The notes under the pieces: generated by a model
What the model was told of the DNA's origin: nothing
Databases searched by the model: none
What the model saw: only the letters and a program-made list of their open reading frames with translations
In this document: positions 24,416-36,639 of the stretch, one piece after another
How positions within the stretch are numbered: position 1 is the stretch's first letter
Layout: each line of letters opens with the position of its first letter
Position numbers and translations under genes: made by a program
Source: Sclerodactyla briareus
Taxonomy: Eukaryota > Echinodermata > Holothuroidea > Dendrochirotida > Sclerodactylidae
Direction: 5' to 3'
NCBI GenBank assembly: GCA_026419785.1
Contig: JAODTK010005664.1
Span: 62,001 to 126,000, forward strand
Length of the DNA: 64,000 bases

Positions 24416-26790
24416 ATTATGTACTACCGGTACTTGCACCTCACTCCTCGTTGGCTGTTGTAGAGTAGAATGTACCAACACCATCCCTGTCTCCAGCACT
24501 AGGACTCATCTTCAGCTCCAAGGACTGGAAGCCGAGATCAGTCCCCCGGTCACCCATCCACCTCCCCACGTCCATTCCATCATCAGTACAGCCCTCTGGC
24601 GCTCCCCATCTCCACCTTTCCACTCCCTGACTCCCCCCTCCGCTACACCGGCTTGAATTGCCCGGCGAGCAGCTGTGATGCAGATAGGCTGGGACAGGCC
24701 GGACGAGAGGTCAAAGGTCAACAAGGGCGAAGATAGAGAGCTTCTACCGAGCGTAACGGCTCCACTACTGGTAAGGAAACACTTATCCCACAAGTCTCTT
24801 ATGTGGTGAACAGTCAGGTTGTAACAGCGGCCATCTGTCTGAGTGGGTTGGCCACTTCGTTGATGAGAAGACACGCCTGACCAAGGAATTCTTTGACCTA
24901 CTCACTCCTGATATCCTTGATTCTCGGCCCCCCACCAATGACTCTGCTGATACGCATATTTTTGGGGCCAGTGGAGACCCAACCAAGTCTCTTAGTGCAA
25001 AGCCACATCCTGTGTCTCGCGTGGACTCTGTCAGTAAGAAGCTTTTCAAGGGTAGCGCTGATCTCAAGATGCACCGGTCCTTCAGAGCAGCTGCGGTACG
25101 AGGTACTGATCAGGAAACGGCAACTCCACCAAGAACACAGGGTATGAAACTCATGACCACCACCATGGTCCCAATGTGAGAACAGCAACACAGGATGGTC
25201 CCTTGATTCAGCCGAGAACCCAAGGGCTCCCACTCACGACAACACCGAGAGACTGCCAGGGCCTGACGGGGAACACAACTGCTCAGAGGCTGCCAAAGGA
25301 ACTCCTGAAGCTACCTGCGAACAACGTCATTCAAGCTGGAGGTGTTCGAGGCTCTTGGTATGGCTAATACTAGTCTACTTGGGTCTGGTCCAAGAACAGC
25401 GTCAAGAGTACCCCAATAGGCCGTCTCCGAAAGTGAGTACACTAAGTTCCATCCACAAGAGTTCTGCTTCCATTGGTCGAAAGGGTAGCTGTGAATCTGG
25501 TCCAGACATCAGCAGGCAACCATCCAGCACATCTGGTGTAGCAGCATTAGCTAACCAAAATCAACAGATAATTACAAGTGGTCGGCCAGTGGTCGATAGT
25601 AACCCAGGGCCTCACATACTGACGGCCACAGATGAAGAACAACAAGCAGCCGTAGAAACAAGGAGCAGCAATCCTTGTGCTTTGACAGAACTGCAATCGG
25701 TGATCCTGCTCATCAAAAAGCCTGCGTGGAGAAGGGATTAACCTCCTGGCACCGAAGCATCGTGCATAAAGAGCCAATCGCTGGTGACTGAACCAACGAC
25801 CATGAGTCCGCCAGGGTGCAACTTGGAATCGAATGGTGAAACTGGTGCCCCAAATGTGCGGACCCCCATCCCCCCCGGTCCCCAATTCCCAAATCAGGGG
25901 CTGTGAGTCGAAGCAGTGTGACGGTCAGTGTGACGGTCACATCTGAAGCTGGACCACAAGGGGGTGTTGATGCAGCTGTCGCAGGGGGTCTGATGGTACA
26001 TGCAACAAAGGTTGGCTCTCCAGCTTACCAGCACCGAGGCTAAGTGTAGAGACGCAGAGCTAGAGACACCTGGGCAATCCTTCCACATTGTTCTTAGAAA
26101 GAATGACAGAAAAGAATGTCCAGTATCAAAGTGTCTCCAGAGTGGCAAAGTAACATCAGCAGATGTGGCACCACATGGGTCCCAGGAGAAAGAGGTTACA
26201 TCTGATGGAAACCAACCTGCTGCTAGAATTGATACAGAGTCGGAGAGCTCACTGCTGCTTCAATCCAATAGGGCAGGTCCAGAGTCCCTTGGTGAGACCA
26301 AATCCTCCTGTAGAACCTCTGACATCAAGGGAACCAGCCCCGCCCATCTGGAAAGGAGCACAACGGCAGCATCAAGTCAGAGAGTGCATTATTGGTTCCG
26401 TCCAATAAGGTGTGCCTAGGGCAAGAGTCCCCTAGGTGAGGTTCAGACTACCAGCCTAACCCCTGACATCGGGGGACCAGCCCTGACAAGATGGACCAAG
26501 GCAGCAAGACAGAGAGACCTCCACAACTTCCATCCAGTGATGCTGGTCCAGGACAGAAGAGTCCCCGAGGTAAGGTCCAGTCCACCAGCAGAGGCAGAGC
26601 CCCTTCCATCGAGAGGACCATACCCACATCCTCTGGAAAGAGAACCAGGGCATCAGACCACGGAAGTCATTCGGTAATGTCAAGATCAAGGATATCAAAG
26701 AGAGCATAGCCAACTCCCAAAGCGGGATCTCAAGAAGTCACGAACATCCTTCAGTAAGATACCGACAGACATCGTAGCCAAGCGGGTTTC
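24416..26790 (+). CDS. Coding-like Ser/Thr/Pro-rich stretch, unknown protein, frameshifted
   Basis: This stretch is visibly GC-richer than its flanks. From 24,848 to about 26,776 open segments in different plus frames abut each other. They contain, for example, KEFFDLLTPDILDSR (from 24,878), a 128-codon frame at 25,355-25,741, a frame ending near 25,904 and 139- and 72-codon frames at 26,000-26,419 and 26,491-26,709. The residues are mostly Ser, Thr, Pro, Gln and Gly, as in a disordered protein. At the left, CTTCTTCCTCCTACAG precedes 24,416 and CTACTG/GTAAGG lies at 24,770, which could be splice sites. No domain is recognised. It might be an exon with sequence errors, a pseudogene or a retroelement ORF1; I cannot decide. 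Confidence 0.3.
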
Positions 26791-27289
26791 CAGTCTGGTT
26801 AGTACCCCTGAATAGTGGTATCATCCGCCTGATAAATACCCATTACTCATTAGAGCCCACAGAATATAGGTGGGAATTTTTGTGGAGCTCAGGCTAGCCT
26901 AATGTATGGGAATCCTGTACTAATCTCAGTCACAGAGGGTAACGGAATCTAGTCCTTCATCATTCTACCTGACAAGTTCTGCAACCTGGTTTGATACTAG
27001 TGCAGTGTTCACACACAGAGCCAACATCTTCAATAGGCAGGTCCATAGAATGTATTGTATGGCTAAACTTCGGTAGCACGGGGTGATGCCTATACAGCCA
27101 ACCAACATGTCAGCTGGGGTTACCTTGGCCCTGCTAGAGTTGGTTGATTGTAGGTCTCATTCTATCCTAGTTCTCGAGAGGAATCATTTTAAGGCGATAT
27201 CTGTGTAGTGAATGACCAAAACCTGAATGAAAGTATGCTAGAGGTTAATGACTTTCTGATTCCTTGACGAAGTCAGAGGATCATGCAGT

Positions 27290-28420
27290 AGGACAGTGTG
27301 ATGTGTGATGTATGTATATATGTATGTAGTGTGTATGTACGATGGCTTTTTTGTAAACAGGATAATTCGACCCCGCCTGGATGGATGAAGCTCATACTTG
27401 GTATGTGTGTTCCTCATGATGAGTACATGAACCCTATTGTTTTGGGGTCAGGTCAGAGGTCACCAGAGGTCAAAGTCTGAAAACCTTGTAAACACGATAA
27501 GTCCAGAATGGTTGGTCTGTCAGGTTGAAATTTGGTGTGTAGCTTCTTTTGGGAGAACAGGAAACGCCTATTGTGCTTTGGTATAGGTCGGGGGTGGATT
27601 TTGGTCAGAAAAAAAAGTCGATATTTTTGGCCAATTTTGGCTTGTAAACACGATAACCAGGACCCCGCCTAGGAGGGAGGAAGCTCATACTTGGTATGTG
27701 TGTTCCTCATGATGAGTACATGAACCCTATTGTTTTGGGGTCAGGTCAGAGGTCACCAGAGGTCAAAGTCTGAAAACCTTGTAAACACAATAAGTCCAGA
27801 ATGGTTGTCTGATCAGGTTGAAATTTGGTGTGTAGCTTTCCTATGGGGAGACCGGGAACCCTATTGTTTTTGGTATAGGTCGGGATGAATTTTGGTCGAA
27901 AATAGAAAAATTTGTGGGAAAAGTCAATATTTTGGCAATTTTGGCTTGTAAACACAATAACTCAACCCTGCCTGGATGGATGAAGCTCATACTTGGTATG
28001 TGTGTTCCTCATGATGAGTACATGAACCCTATTGTTTTGGGGTCAGGTCAGAGGTCACCAGAGGTCAAGTCTGAAAACCTTGTAAACACAATAAGTCCAG
28101 AATGGTTGGTCTGTCAGGTTGAAATTTGGTGTGTAGCTTTCTTTTGGGGAGTATAGGAACCCCTTTTATGTTTGGTATAGTTCGGGGTGAATTTGGTCGA
28201 AAATAGAAAAATTCGTGAATAGTCGATATTTTGTGCTAATTTTGGCTTGTAAACACAATAACTCAACCCTGCCTGGATGGATGAAGCTCATACTTGGTAT
28301 GTGTGTTCCTCATGATGAGTACATGAACCCCTTTTGTTTTGGGGTCAGGTCAGAGAACGTCTGAGGTCGCATAGGTCAAAGTCTGAAAATCTTTAATTTC
28401 AGTGTGTAGCTTCCTATCAG
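27290..28420 (+). repeat. ~300-bp tandem repeat, four units, with GT-type leader
   Basis: The unit contains GAAGCTCATACTTGGTATGT, CATGATGAGTACATGAACCC, a TTTTGGGGTCAGGTCAGAGG phrase, GTCTGAAAACCTTGTAAACA, AAGTCCAGAATGGTTGG and a TTGAAATTTGGTGTGTAGC phrase. It starts at about 27,384, 27,676, 27,980 and 28,281, so the period is near 300 bp. Units are 90% or more alike by eye; the last is truncated. Before the first unit lies CTTGACGAAGTCAGAGGA (27,263) and a GT/TATG-rich tract (27,297-27,340). The same leader plus array occurs at 40.1 kb. No coding role; reading frames exist only by chance. Confidence 0.95.
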
Positions 28421-28651
28421 AGTATAAGAACCCGATTGGTTGGTTGGGATCAACGGGAAATTTGCCAGTTGTTATGTTGCCCATAATGAGCTGGTGCATC
28501 TCCCTTTTGTCTCGTGTCTAGCTATAGGTTGTCAGAAAGAGTCAATGAATCGCTAAGCCTTTTGGCTTTCTGGTTTTAGGTAGCATTGATGACTCTGTTC
28601 TCTGATTCTGTATTTGTGTTGAATGAGCTTCAGTCACTGCCTATGTTGGCA

Positions 28652-28699
28652 ACCCCACACAGTTTCATGTTGGCAACCCCACACAGTTGTCTGCACTCT
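28652..28699 (+). repeat. 24-bp direct duplication
   Basis: TTGGCAACCCCACACAGTTT and TTGGCAACCCCACACAGTTG follow each other at about a 24-base interval. Two copies only. Confidence 0.9.
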
Positions 28700-28929
28700 A
28701 ACAGCAGTGTATTCAGTTGTGTATAAGCTTTCTTCATAGAAGAACAGCTCTGGGTTGTTGTGCGGTTCATGTCGGTGCCTTCAGAATTTGTTTGTAATAT
28801 TCCCCTTCGTGGAAGATCACCAGCCAAGGCCTTCTAATTACATTTTTCGTTTAATGTTAGCTCCAATATTGGACTCATTTGACACATTGTGTATTATAGG
28901 AGTAATCCAGCCGCACAGACATGTCATCC

Positions 28930-29249
28930 ATGGTGGCTGTACTGCAGTTGCGATGGGCGAGGTCTTGGGTTCATTTTCCACTGCGGTGCAATGGCCTGAA
29001 TCATTAGCTCCTCCAGTTCTGAGAAGTGGTCGGATCATGGAGTTCACTGATCATTCTTTAGGAGGAGACATGAAATGAAGGTTCCATGAGCAGGTTGGGA
29101 ATAGTCAAACCCTTGCCTTGATTACCAATTGAGGAAGTTGAGAAGAGAAGGGGAGTGAGTTATTGCCAATGCTCATCCACAATTAATACAGCCAGGGTTC
29201 CTAGATGAGCCTTATTTGGCTTCCTCTGCCCATAGAAATCAAAACAGCT
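28930..29249 (+). mobile_element. tRNA-derived SINE, family 1, short copy
   Basis: The 3' body (29,009-29,249) matches 3,371-3,612 from GCTCCTCCAG through GAGAAGTGGTC, GAGAAGAGAAG, TGCTCATCCAC and TTGGCTTCCT. The head is a decayed tRNA-like part with GGTGGCTGTACTGCAGTTG and a weak B box GGGTTCATTTTCC (about 28,967). Compared with the long copy it lacks about 180 bp between head and body, so two subfamilies may exist. Confidence 0.72.
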
Positions 29250-30030
29250 ACAATTTGTAGCCAATTTATCCATTACACTATATGAGAGTGTACATTATGT
29301 CAGATGCATGCAACGGTCATGTCAATTATTCATCAAATAATCCATCCTGAACAATTTGAAATATTTGTAGAATACAGTTTCCACAGTTATTTATCACTGT
29401 GTAATAATAATTCTTCAGGCCAGACACTGAATGGTGTGCTCACTTTCAGGATCAAGCTATTTTTGCTAGGCACTACTAAATTTAGAAGGGATTCTAATCA
29501 TGCTTTACATATTCTATTCTGATCGATCACATCGATTTTCACCGTTCGACAAATTATATTCCTTGTGGTCCCTGTGGTGGATATAATATTGATAGAGTGT
29601 GGAGCATTATTGAGTAGGAAAAAGCTGGGGAAACAGTCCAGGGAGCTCCATAACTAGAAAATGAGTGAGGGCTGGGAGTACCATTAGTTTTGACAGTCAC
29701 AAGGCCAATTCCCTGTCCGTCATTTATCACCTTTTATCCACCTATTTAAATTTGGTGATAAATTGGAATGAGTGTGTATATTTGTGATCTATACATATAC
29801 CCACTAATCATAGCACCAAATCATGTATCAAGTTGAATACCAATAATTCATTTAACTTTTAACACGTATAAAACCGTGACGTTTCGCGACAAAAGCACTT
29901 GGTCTTGGTCAAACCTGTAAAGCTAATTCAAACTTAGAGTACATATTCATTATCGCAATCATTGTAGCCTTTGTTGTAGTATTTCTTCTATATCTAGAGG
30001 CTGCTTCTAGTTAATTGAACAAGATATGTT
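29250..30030. other. AT-rich DNA, no gene seen
   Basis: Unique-looking sequence with a 72-codon open frame at 29,304-29,522 that has no motif. No tandem pattern. Confidence 0.35.
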
Positions 30031-30039
30031 TCATACTAT

Positions 30040-30600
30040 TTCTTGGGTGGAAAGAACCAAATTGATTATCACATGTACCATACCCTTGTACCTTTTCTTC
30101 ACCTTATTTCCAATGCTATTCTAATAACATCCTTTGAAAACATCTAAAATACATCCTTCCTCCAGATGATTCTGGGTCTCAGGTGATTTGTACAGGAATA
30201 GTTCCTTTTTCTTCAGGGGCCGGGGGTTGGTGATCAAATTGTTTGTCACCATGTACCAAATACTTGTACCTTTTTTTCCCCTCTTCATCCTAACAATTAT
30301 TTTCCTAATACCTTGAAAAAAAAATACCCTGAATAATCAAATTCTCTTTCCAGAGGATTTGGGGTCTCAGAGAATGAAACAGAAATTATTTCCCTCCCTG
30401 GCCTCCTCTCACGGTCCGGGGGAGTAGAAAGCCAAATTGTTTATCATCATGTACTCAACCCTTTGTTCTTTTTCTTTACCTTATTCTCAACATTCTCAAA
30501 GAGTCTAAATTACCCACAATTCCTTTCTAGAAGGTTAGGGGTCTCGCACAATAAGAAGGAAACCTCATGGCGCCGCTTTGCCCATGTTTTGTTCATTTTT
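30040..30600 (+). repeat. Three-unit tandem repeat, ~180-200 bp
   Basis: CCAAATTGATTATCACATGTAC (30,057), TCAAATTGTTTGTCACCATG (30,234) and CCAAATTGTTTATCATCATG (30,433) each start a unit. Every unit then runs through a TTGTACCTTTTTCTTCACC-like phrase and ends with TCCAGA..GATT.GGGTCTCA. The middle unit carries a G run and an A9 run. Diverged but clearly tandem. Confidence 0.8.
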
Positions 30601-32330
30601 GTCATTGAACGCTGTTCGTTTCTTAGAAAAATCAAGAGGCTCGAATCTTGGGTATTATTCCTATCTGTTTGTCCTTTGTTTTTCTTTCTAGTTCCTTTGT
30701 AAAACACCTACCTATGCAGCAAGTACTCTTCAGGTTTTGCTTTAATGATATTGAAGTATTGAAGTATTTGAAGTATAGCGGAAGGTTTTCTATTAGAATG
30801 ACTGATTATTTGCTGTCTACTTTCCAGGGGGAAATATTGCATAGATGGACCGCTAGTTTTCGGATTTACCTCTTAATACACAGGTCTTTGAGTCATCCTG
30901 CTTTAGTGTGGGAACAAATACCTGGGTAATTAGAAGTCGGAAAATCAGAGGCACAGTTTCATGAAGAAAAATGTTAAAATCATTTTGTGAATCCCACGCC
31001 AGCAGTGTCCGAAAATGGGAGCATAGCACTTTGATAAAGTTTCTAGTGGACTGCGTGAAGCTGCTTAGTCCATTTTCTACAAATGTGGTTTTCATGCAGT
31101 ATTCTAGCTCTTAACCGTAATGTTAGGTCACTTGAAGTAACATAAATTTTCCCTTCGCAGAGACTTTTTCAGCTGCTACACCCTTGTTTTTTCTGCCCTT
31201 TCCTGATCGTGGATAGTATCGTATTGCTGACTTTATTCTTTGTTGTGGGCGTGTGGTCAGAGTTAGGCTTTATCATGTTTGTGGAAGATTCATTAATGAT
31301 TAGGATTGTGAGTTTACTAATACCATAATTGGCCAAATACTGGCAGCCATGGCTTAAATAATGATCACCAGTGTAGCTGCTGCAATTTTATATTAAAAAA
31401 AAAACCTATTTTATAAGTGGAGGTGATGTTAGTTGCAAAATTGAAGACAACCCTCTGTTTTTTGAAGAAGTGTGATTGTAACAATATATTTCTACCTCCT
31501 ATCTCGATGTTTATTCCTGATTTATTGTCACTGCCCTTCCCTAGGGAGTACTAATCTCATTTCTACCAAATGAATTTCCAACCCCAACTATTTTTACTAT
31601 TAGTGCATACTATTTCGCATGTACAATCAATCATTCAATATCAATTAGTTTAGTTTCTATTTGGTCAAGGTAATTATTTTCCACAACTCAGCTGTACAAG
31701 TGCCACTGGATTGAATTGAGAGGCTGTATTGATACTTAACACACCACACGCGAGCGTACACACGCAAAATTTGGTTTTCCTGCAGTCCAGGTCGACACTA
31801 TACATGTGTATTCACTATATCATAGCTTCAACAGATGAAATTGTAGAAGGCCACATGAATGAACAGCACATATTCCACCCATAAAAACACACAAGTTACA
31901 GACCCCCAGTGGAATGAACTCACTCCCCAAGTGGGTCAGATCGAAGAATGCAAAAACAAAAAAACCCACAATGTCCACGTTGAATGGAAAACTATTCCGC
32001 ATATCAAGAGTTAGAAAAAGACAATCTCACAAAACAAAGATTGGTTTCACGAATAGCGAATCTTGCTCCATCATTATGCTGGGCGTGTAGGTATGATGGT
32101 GAAAGGATAATATCGGTTGCCTAAAATCGAAAAAAAACAAACACAAAAAACATTGCAGTACGGTACAACGTGCTGTGGTGTGACTCGCGTTTGCTGGGTT
32201 GGTTATTCTTCGCCATTATCCCAAGTCTGGGGACATCCGGATCCAAGATCAGTGTTTGTCATTCAAAAAGCACAATGCCTCAGAGAACACAGCAATGTGT
32301 TTGGAACAAAATCTAGGATGTGGGTCATCG
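30600..32330. other. AT-rich DNA, no gene seen
   Basis: Short hydrophobic open frames (for example 30,648-30,929) lack any known motif. A10 occurs near 31,396. No tRNA boxes, reverse transcriptase motifs or arrays were found. Confidence 0.35.
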
Positions 32331-32512
32331 ACGATCCTTTGCGGTACCTTAAAGTGGGGGTATCACACGCAGACGGCAAAGTGCCTACCCCCGTGTTCCC
32401 TGTGCTGAGCGTACAGCGCGAAGGCAACAGGTACCTTTTGAAAGTCTTTGTATGAACGACCGGATATCGACACGGGTCTCCCGGGTGGAAGGCTACGCTC
32501 TACCAGCACACT
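32330..32512 (-). mobile_element. tRNA-derived SINE, family 3 (minus strand)
   Basis: On the minus strand, GTGCTGGTAGAGCGTAGCC (near 32,500) gives an A-box-like start, CCTTCCACCCGGGAG an anticodon-like arm, and the body reads ATACAAAGACTTTCAAAAGG, CCTGTTGCCTTCGCGC and GCTCAGCAC. The same order occurs at 45,530 (plus) and 48,965 (minus). The B box is decayed (CCGTGTCGATATCCGG). Confidence 0.7.
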
Positions 32513-33960
32513 CGGGGAAGACGTCTTGGTTGGCACTATTCATACCGAGTTGTTATAAACTGTATTGGTATAAATGAGGAGGATTAATGATCAACTCGAT
32601 AGCGCCAGTCCCCTATGAACGACTAACAATAAAACGTCCACCAATCAGGAAAAGGTTCAGATATGAAGTCACATCATTCATCTCTAAATCACTGTTTACT
32701 GTGGGCTTGTAAGCTGTGGTGTAAGTGTTCTCAGATTCTAGTTCGATTATGTGTAGGGGGGAGGTGGGGCACAGGTGGCTCCGGAAATTTTTATATTGAC
32801 AATGTGACATCTTTAAATAATTTCATCAATGTGAATTATATAGGTGGTGATGTGTTGTGACCCATGCACAAAGACAGTCATTGATCCTCATAGTTCTCCT
32901 GGCTTTATTTGTGATTAGCTATTTAAAATGGCTGAGCCACTGTGCCCAACTAAGATTCTATGGGCACAGTGGATCACCAAACCTATGACCCAATAATGGC
33001 ATAATTATTTATGGGGTCAGAAAACGGGGATGGGTCAAAAATAGTTCTGCTTCATAAAACCAAATATTGTTTATAGCTGACAGTTATTAACAGCAGCCCA
33101 AAATATTTTTCATTTTTACTGGTAGTACGGCTGAAGACAAAATAAAAGGTTGGGTGAAATGATATTTGATTGGAATCAGGAGATATTTTGATGCTGTTCA
33201 ACCCCTGGTGCCACATGAAGCCACTGTTGCCCTCATCCCCTTACGCTTCTGTTAGCTGTATAAATGGTGCTGCGATCAGTGCGTTACCGGTGCAATTACG
33301 GTCATCCGTATTTCCTATTTTATCACAGTGACACTTTTTGTTTGCCTATGTAGAAGGTGGATGCGGTAAATTGAATTGTGAAGATACAAATGCATAGTAA
33401 TAGGCTGAATAATGGTAGGTAGGGTGAATGTGTAGCTCACGATATGTAGTGCCGGGGTAGTCAATGAGGGATTCTGTGTACTCGACATTGCACACAGGAT
33501 ATAGTGTATACAAAATGACACAAAAACAAGCAATAATCGATTTCATGCAATTTCTCCTTATTAATGATCATGATCGCTTCTTATTTATATACTCCAAGGC
33601 TGAGCCTTTGAATTTACAAGGCGGCCTGAGAAAAAAATATCTGGTAGATATTGAAAACTAGGCAGCGACCAATATATGTCCTGCTAATGACTTTGAATGC
33701 ACATATTGGTTACAGCCGAACCAGAAAATGAAGATGACAATCGTGGGTATGGCCTGTCTGTGGAATCGGGACCGAACGCTACTATGGTTAAGCTTCCTAA
33801 AAACAAGGCAATTAGGCTATCTGCGAGGTCTCGTCAATTGAAAAACAGTCGCTGTAGGCTACTACAAGCCAGGTGAGAAATCCGGTTTTCAATTGACATG
33901 TGGTGTGGGGGTGGGTGGGATTTGTTTTTAGTGAACTGCTTTGAAACTTGGTTGCTTTAG
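32513..33960. other. No recognised gene; includes a short perfect hairpin
   Basis: Apart from the hairpin at 32,937-32,972 this is unique-looking DNA. Two overlapping reverse-strand frames at 33,315-33,546 show nothing recognisable. Confidence 0.35.
32937..32972. repeat. Perfect 12-bp hairpin
   Basis: CCACTGTGCCCA and TGGGCACAGTGG are exact inverse copies separated by a 12-base loop. No T run follows, so a terminator is not implied; the setting is eukaryotic. Confidence 0.95.
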
Positions 33961-33962
33961 AG

Positions 33963-34695
33963 TTGGTTCATCTGGGGCACTCCGGACCGTAGAGAGCGGA
34001 GGTTGGTTTTCTATTGTTTTGATCTCCTCGAAGGTCAAATAACAAAATAAGCGAGGGTTCCTCTGGCCAAAGTGTGGGCGGAAGGTCTGTGAATGGCAGA
34101 AATCCAAAATGGCCGCCGTCGGCATCTTTGAAAATTGGTTTTTGACTTAGTTTCAGGTACATCGTGCTTATAACATCATCCTGGGGTTTGGGTGGCGAGG
34201 GCTTTCATGTTTCATATCCAGTTTCATGATCCAAGTCTGATATCTCACATCCAACTCGCCGCCGATCAAAGCTCCGATTGGTCGATTTTCAAGTTTCGTC
34301 GGTTTGTATTCATGATGGCTGAAATGAATGTTCCCCACTTGCTGAGTTGAGTGGGGTATACTAGAAGTGAGTGAAGGGAGGAGTTCCCCGTATGTAATAC
34401 TGGAATGCGGGAATTCCCCCTTCCTTTCACTCTTTGAAGATGCTCGTCGATTTAATAATGACGCACATGGTAATTCCCTAAAGTTGCACGCATTTCTCAC
34501 AGAAGGGCCCCACCTGAGAGCTCACGACCTAACGATTAATTTATCCAATGTTTATTTCATTTTACTTGTGTAATGACTGTAAGGAAAAATGGAATAAAGG
34601 CCGCGCATATACCCCGCCCTGTGAACCATGTCGAGAATAAGATCCCTTGACAGATCGGTGCAAAAATATTCGGACATTCTCCCCTGGAAGTATTA
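33963..34695 (-). repeat. Left arm of a ~0.73-kb inverted repeat
   Basis: Read on the minus strand this arm matches 37,187-37,911 end to end. Shared anchors are AATACTTC.AGGG at the inner edge, TTATTCCATTTT and CAAATAAACATTGG-type phrases, GTGCGTCATTATTAAAT, TCTAGTATACCCCACTCA, CCAATTTTCAAGATG-type plus GACGGCGGCC, TTCCGCCCACACTT, and CCTCCGCTCTC with CAGATGA(A/C)CCAACT at the outer edge. No coding. Confidence 0.88.
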
Positions 34696-34959
34696 TTCAA
34701 TAGAAATTCTTAGAACGGCACGAAACTGCTAACCATCTCACATATAACAACAATGTTTCGATGCGGAAGGGTCTTCGGCTATCACCCTTGCACATACTGA
34801 TGTCTTTAAAATCTAGCGTCGGTAAGTGAATAGGATCTAGGTGTCGATATGCAAAAATGATTTTGTTGTATATATGGTTGACTGTTAGTGAAAATGTGAC
34901 AGTTGCATTGCGAGCGATCTAGTTTCAGTATCCTGGGCATCCACTAAAGTCAACCTCAA

Positions 34960-36065
34960 CATTTGCACAATGCTCCCACTGAACACAAGAGGCCCTGGAG
35001 GGGCGCACAATGTTCTCCAGAAGAATGATGACATGAATTACCCTTGTGAACAAGGATTATGAGAAGCCCTGGAAAAGCTACGAACTCCTGGCTTCATCTT
35101 GTAAATGATAGGACCCCTTCCTGCCTGACAGCGCATTCCCTGGTGCTGTAGAGTTCGACAAAAAATGAATGATCAGTAACAAGGTCAGACGATGGATGTT
35201 GGAGGAGCTCATAACATCACTGGTTGATCGAGCGGGATGCGACATATTTACTGAGAGGGCGAGACTTCAACCAACTTGAACACAGGCACGACAAGTGAGG
35301 ACTTTGGTTTCAAGCAGTTGGGGGCAGACACAATCTGTTATCTGCCTACGCAAAGTTAGGGATAGATATTTTAAACAGCGAGGATACAGAAGTGTACGTA
35401 CACACAGCATTCGTGTCACATCAACTACAAGGGTCCTTGCAAATCAAACGCAAGAATGAGTTCAACAATTGTTCTGCCATGCTCTTCGAAGATGTGGAAA
35501 ACATCATCATACCTCTTCATTGTGTAGTGACCGCACATCAGGCTTCTATGGCCACGGCAAAAAGAAACTGTGTAGAAAGTGATGACTGATCCAGTGACAC
35601 ACAAGAGCTAATTAGGAAAGGAGGCGAGAGTTTGGAGACGAGAACAAAACCAAGGCAGATATATGAAAACATTTGTCCTGTCCAAAATCCACAATGACGA
35701 CAACGTTACCTGTGGGCTGCCAGAGATCCAGATGGCCCAAAATTAAGGGGAGAGCACAGTCGCCTCCCTCCTGATGACGACCATTCTGCAGATAACACAC
35801 TACTTAAATACCACAATGCTGGGGCCAAAACAATCCCTTAATGATTTGCTGGAACACCCGTTCCCATAGGCCATAGTTGGGAGTTGATGAATGGAAAGTG
35901 CCAACCAGTCCGCCATACATTGTCAACTCTTGCCCAATCTGCCTACCTCGTAACCATATGGGTGACATCAGTGATGAGAACAGATACGAGAACGATAGTG
36001 CAGATAAACTACTGGATAGTATGTTCTCAATTACTACACAGACTCACCGCAGAATAATACAATAG
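34960..36065 (+). pseudogene. Broken ORF of an unclassified transposon-like protein
   Basis: Pieces in shifting plus frames make one continuous degenerate protein. DYEKPWKSYELLASSC lies near 35,050, MISNKVRRWMLEELI near 35,171, the frame 35,392-35,589 has VSHQLQGSLQIKRKNEF and CSAMLFEDVENIIIPLH, then, shifted, TSGFYGHGKKKL (about 35,537-35,575), MKTFVLSKIHNDD (about 35,665) and HSWELMNGKCQPVRHT (about 35,872). From memory, uncharacterised proteins repeated in marine invertebrate genomes carry similar blocks; I cannot name a family. It lies between two 0.73-kb inverted arms, which suggests it is the cargo or former transposase of that element. At least five frameshifts or stops. Confidence 0.6.
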
Positions 36066-36639
36066 AGACTTGGAGTTATACCAGTAGGTTGCGTGAATTC
36101 TAACACGTCACTGTTGGGCGTAATGTATTGGTATGTATTGGAACCTGTCTGAACTAGAGGGCACACTACTACCTTCATATGCCAATCATAGGCCAATTAT
36201 TTTTTATGTCAAGATGATTCGGCGCGAAGGGAACGAAGCTGGGACTAGGGAACAAACCTGACTCAAAAAGCGAATCCCACTGTTTTTCTTTGATCCGGAA
36301 GGTGAAGTGAAGTGGTCGTATCTTGACAAGGAAACACACTCTGCAGTACTTCAGTTGACATGTCAATAATGTTTGTATACATGGGTAAGTGGGGACAATT
36401 CCATTATTTCAAAATGGTAACCGCAGCTAATGTTAGTCAGTTATTCAAAGTACGAAGAAGAAAGCATTCATTTTCATAATTTCATCACGCACTGTTAAGT
36501 ATGGTGAGCTTTTGTCAAGCGAGCCGATTGAATAAGGAGCAACGAACCCTGGAAATTGACAACTAGTGTCTGTAATTGCGGCGACTTGGAATGAAAAGTC
36601 ATAAGGTCATCGTTCATGGCAAAATGATTGAAAATATTA

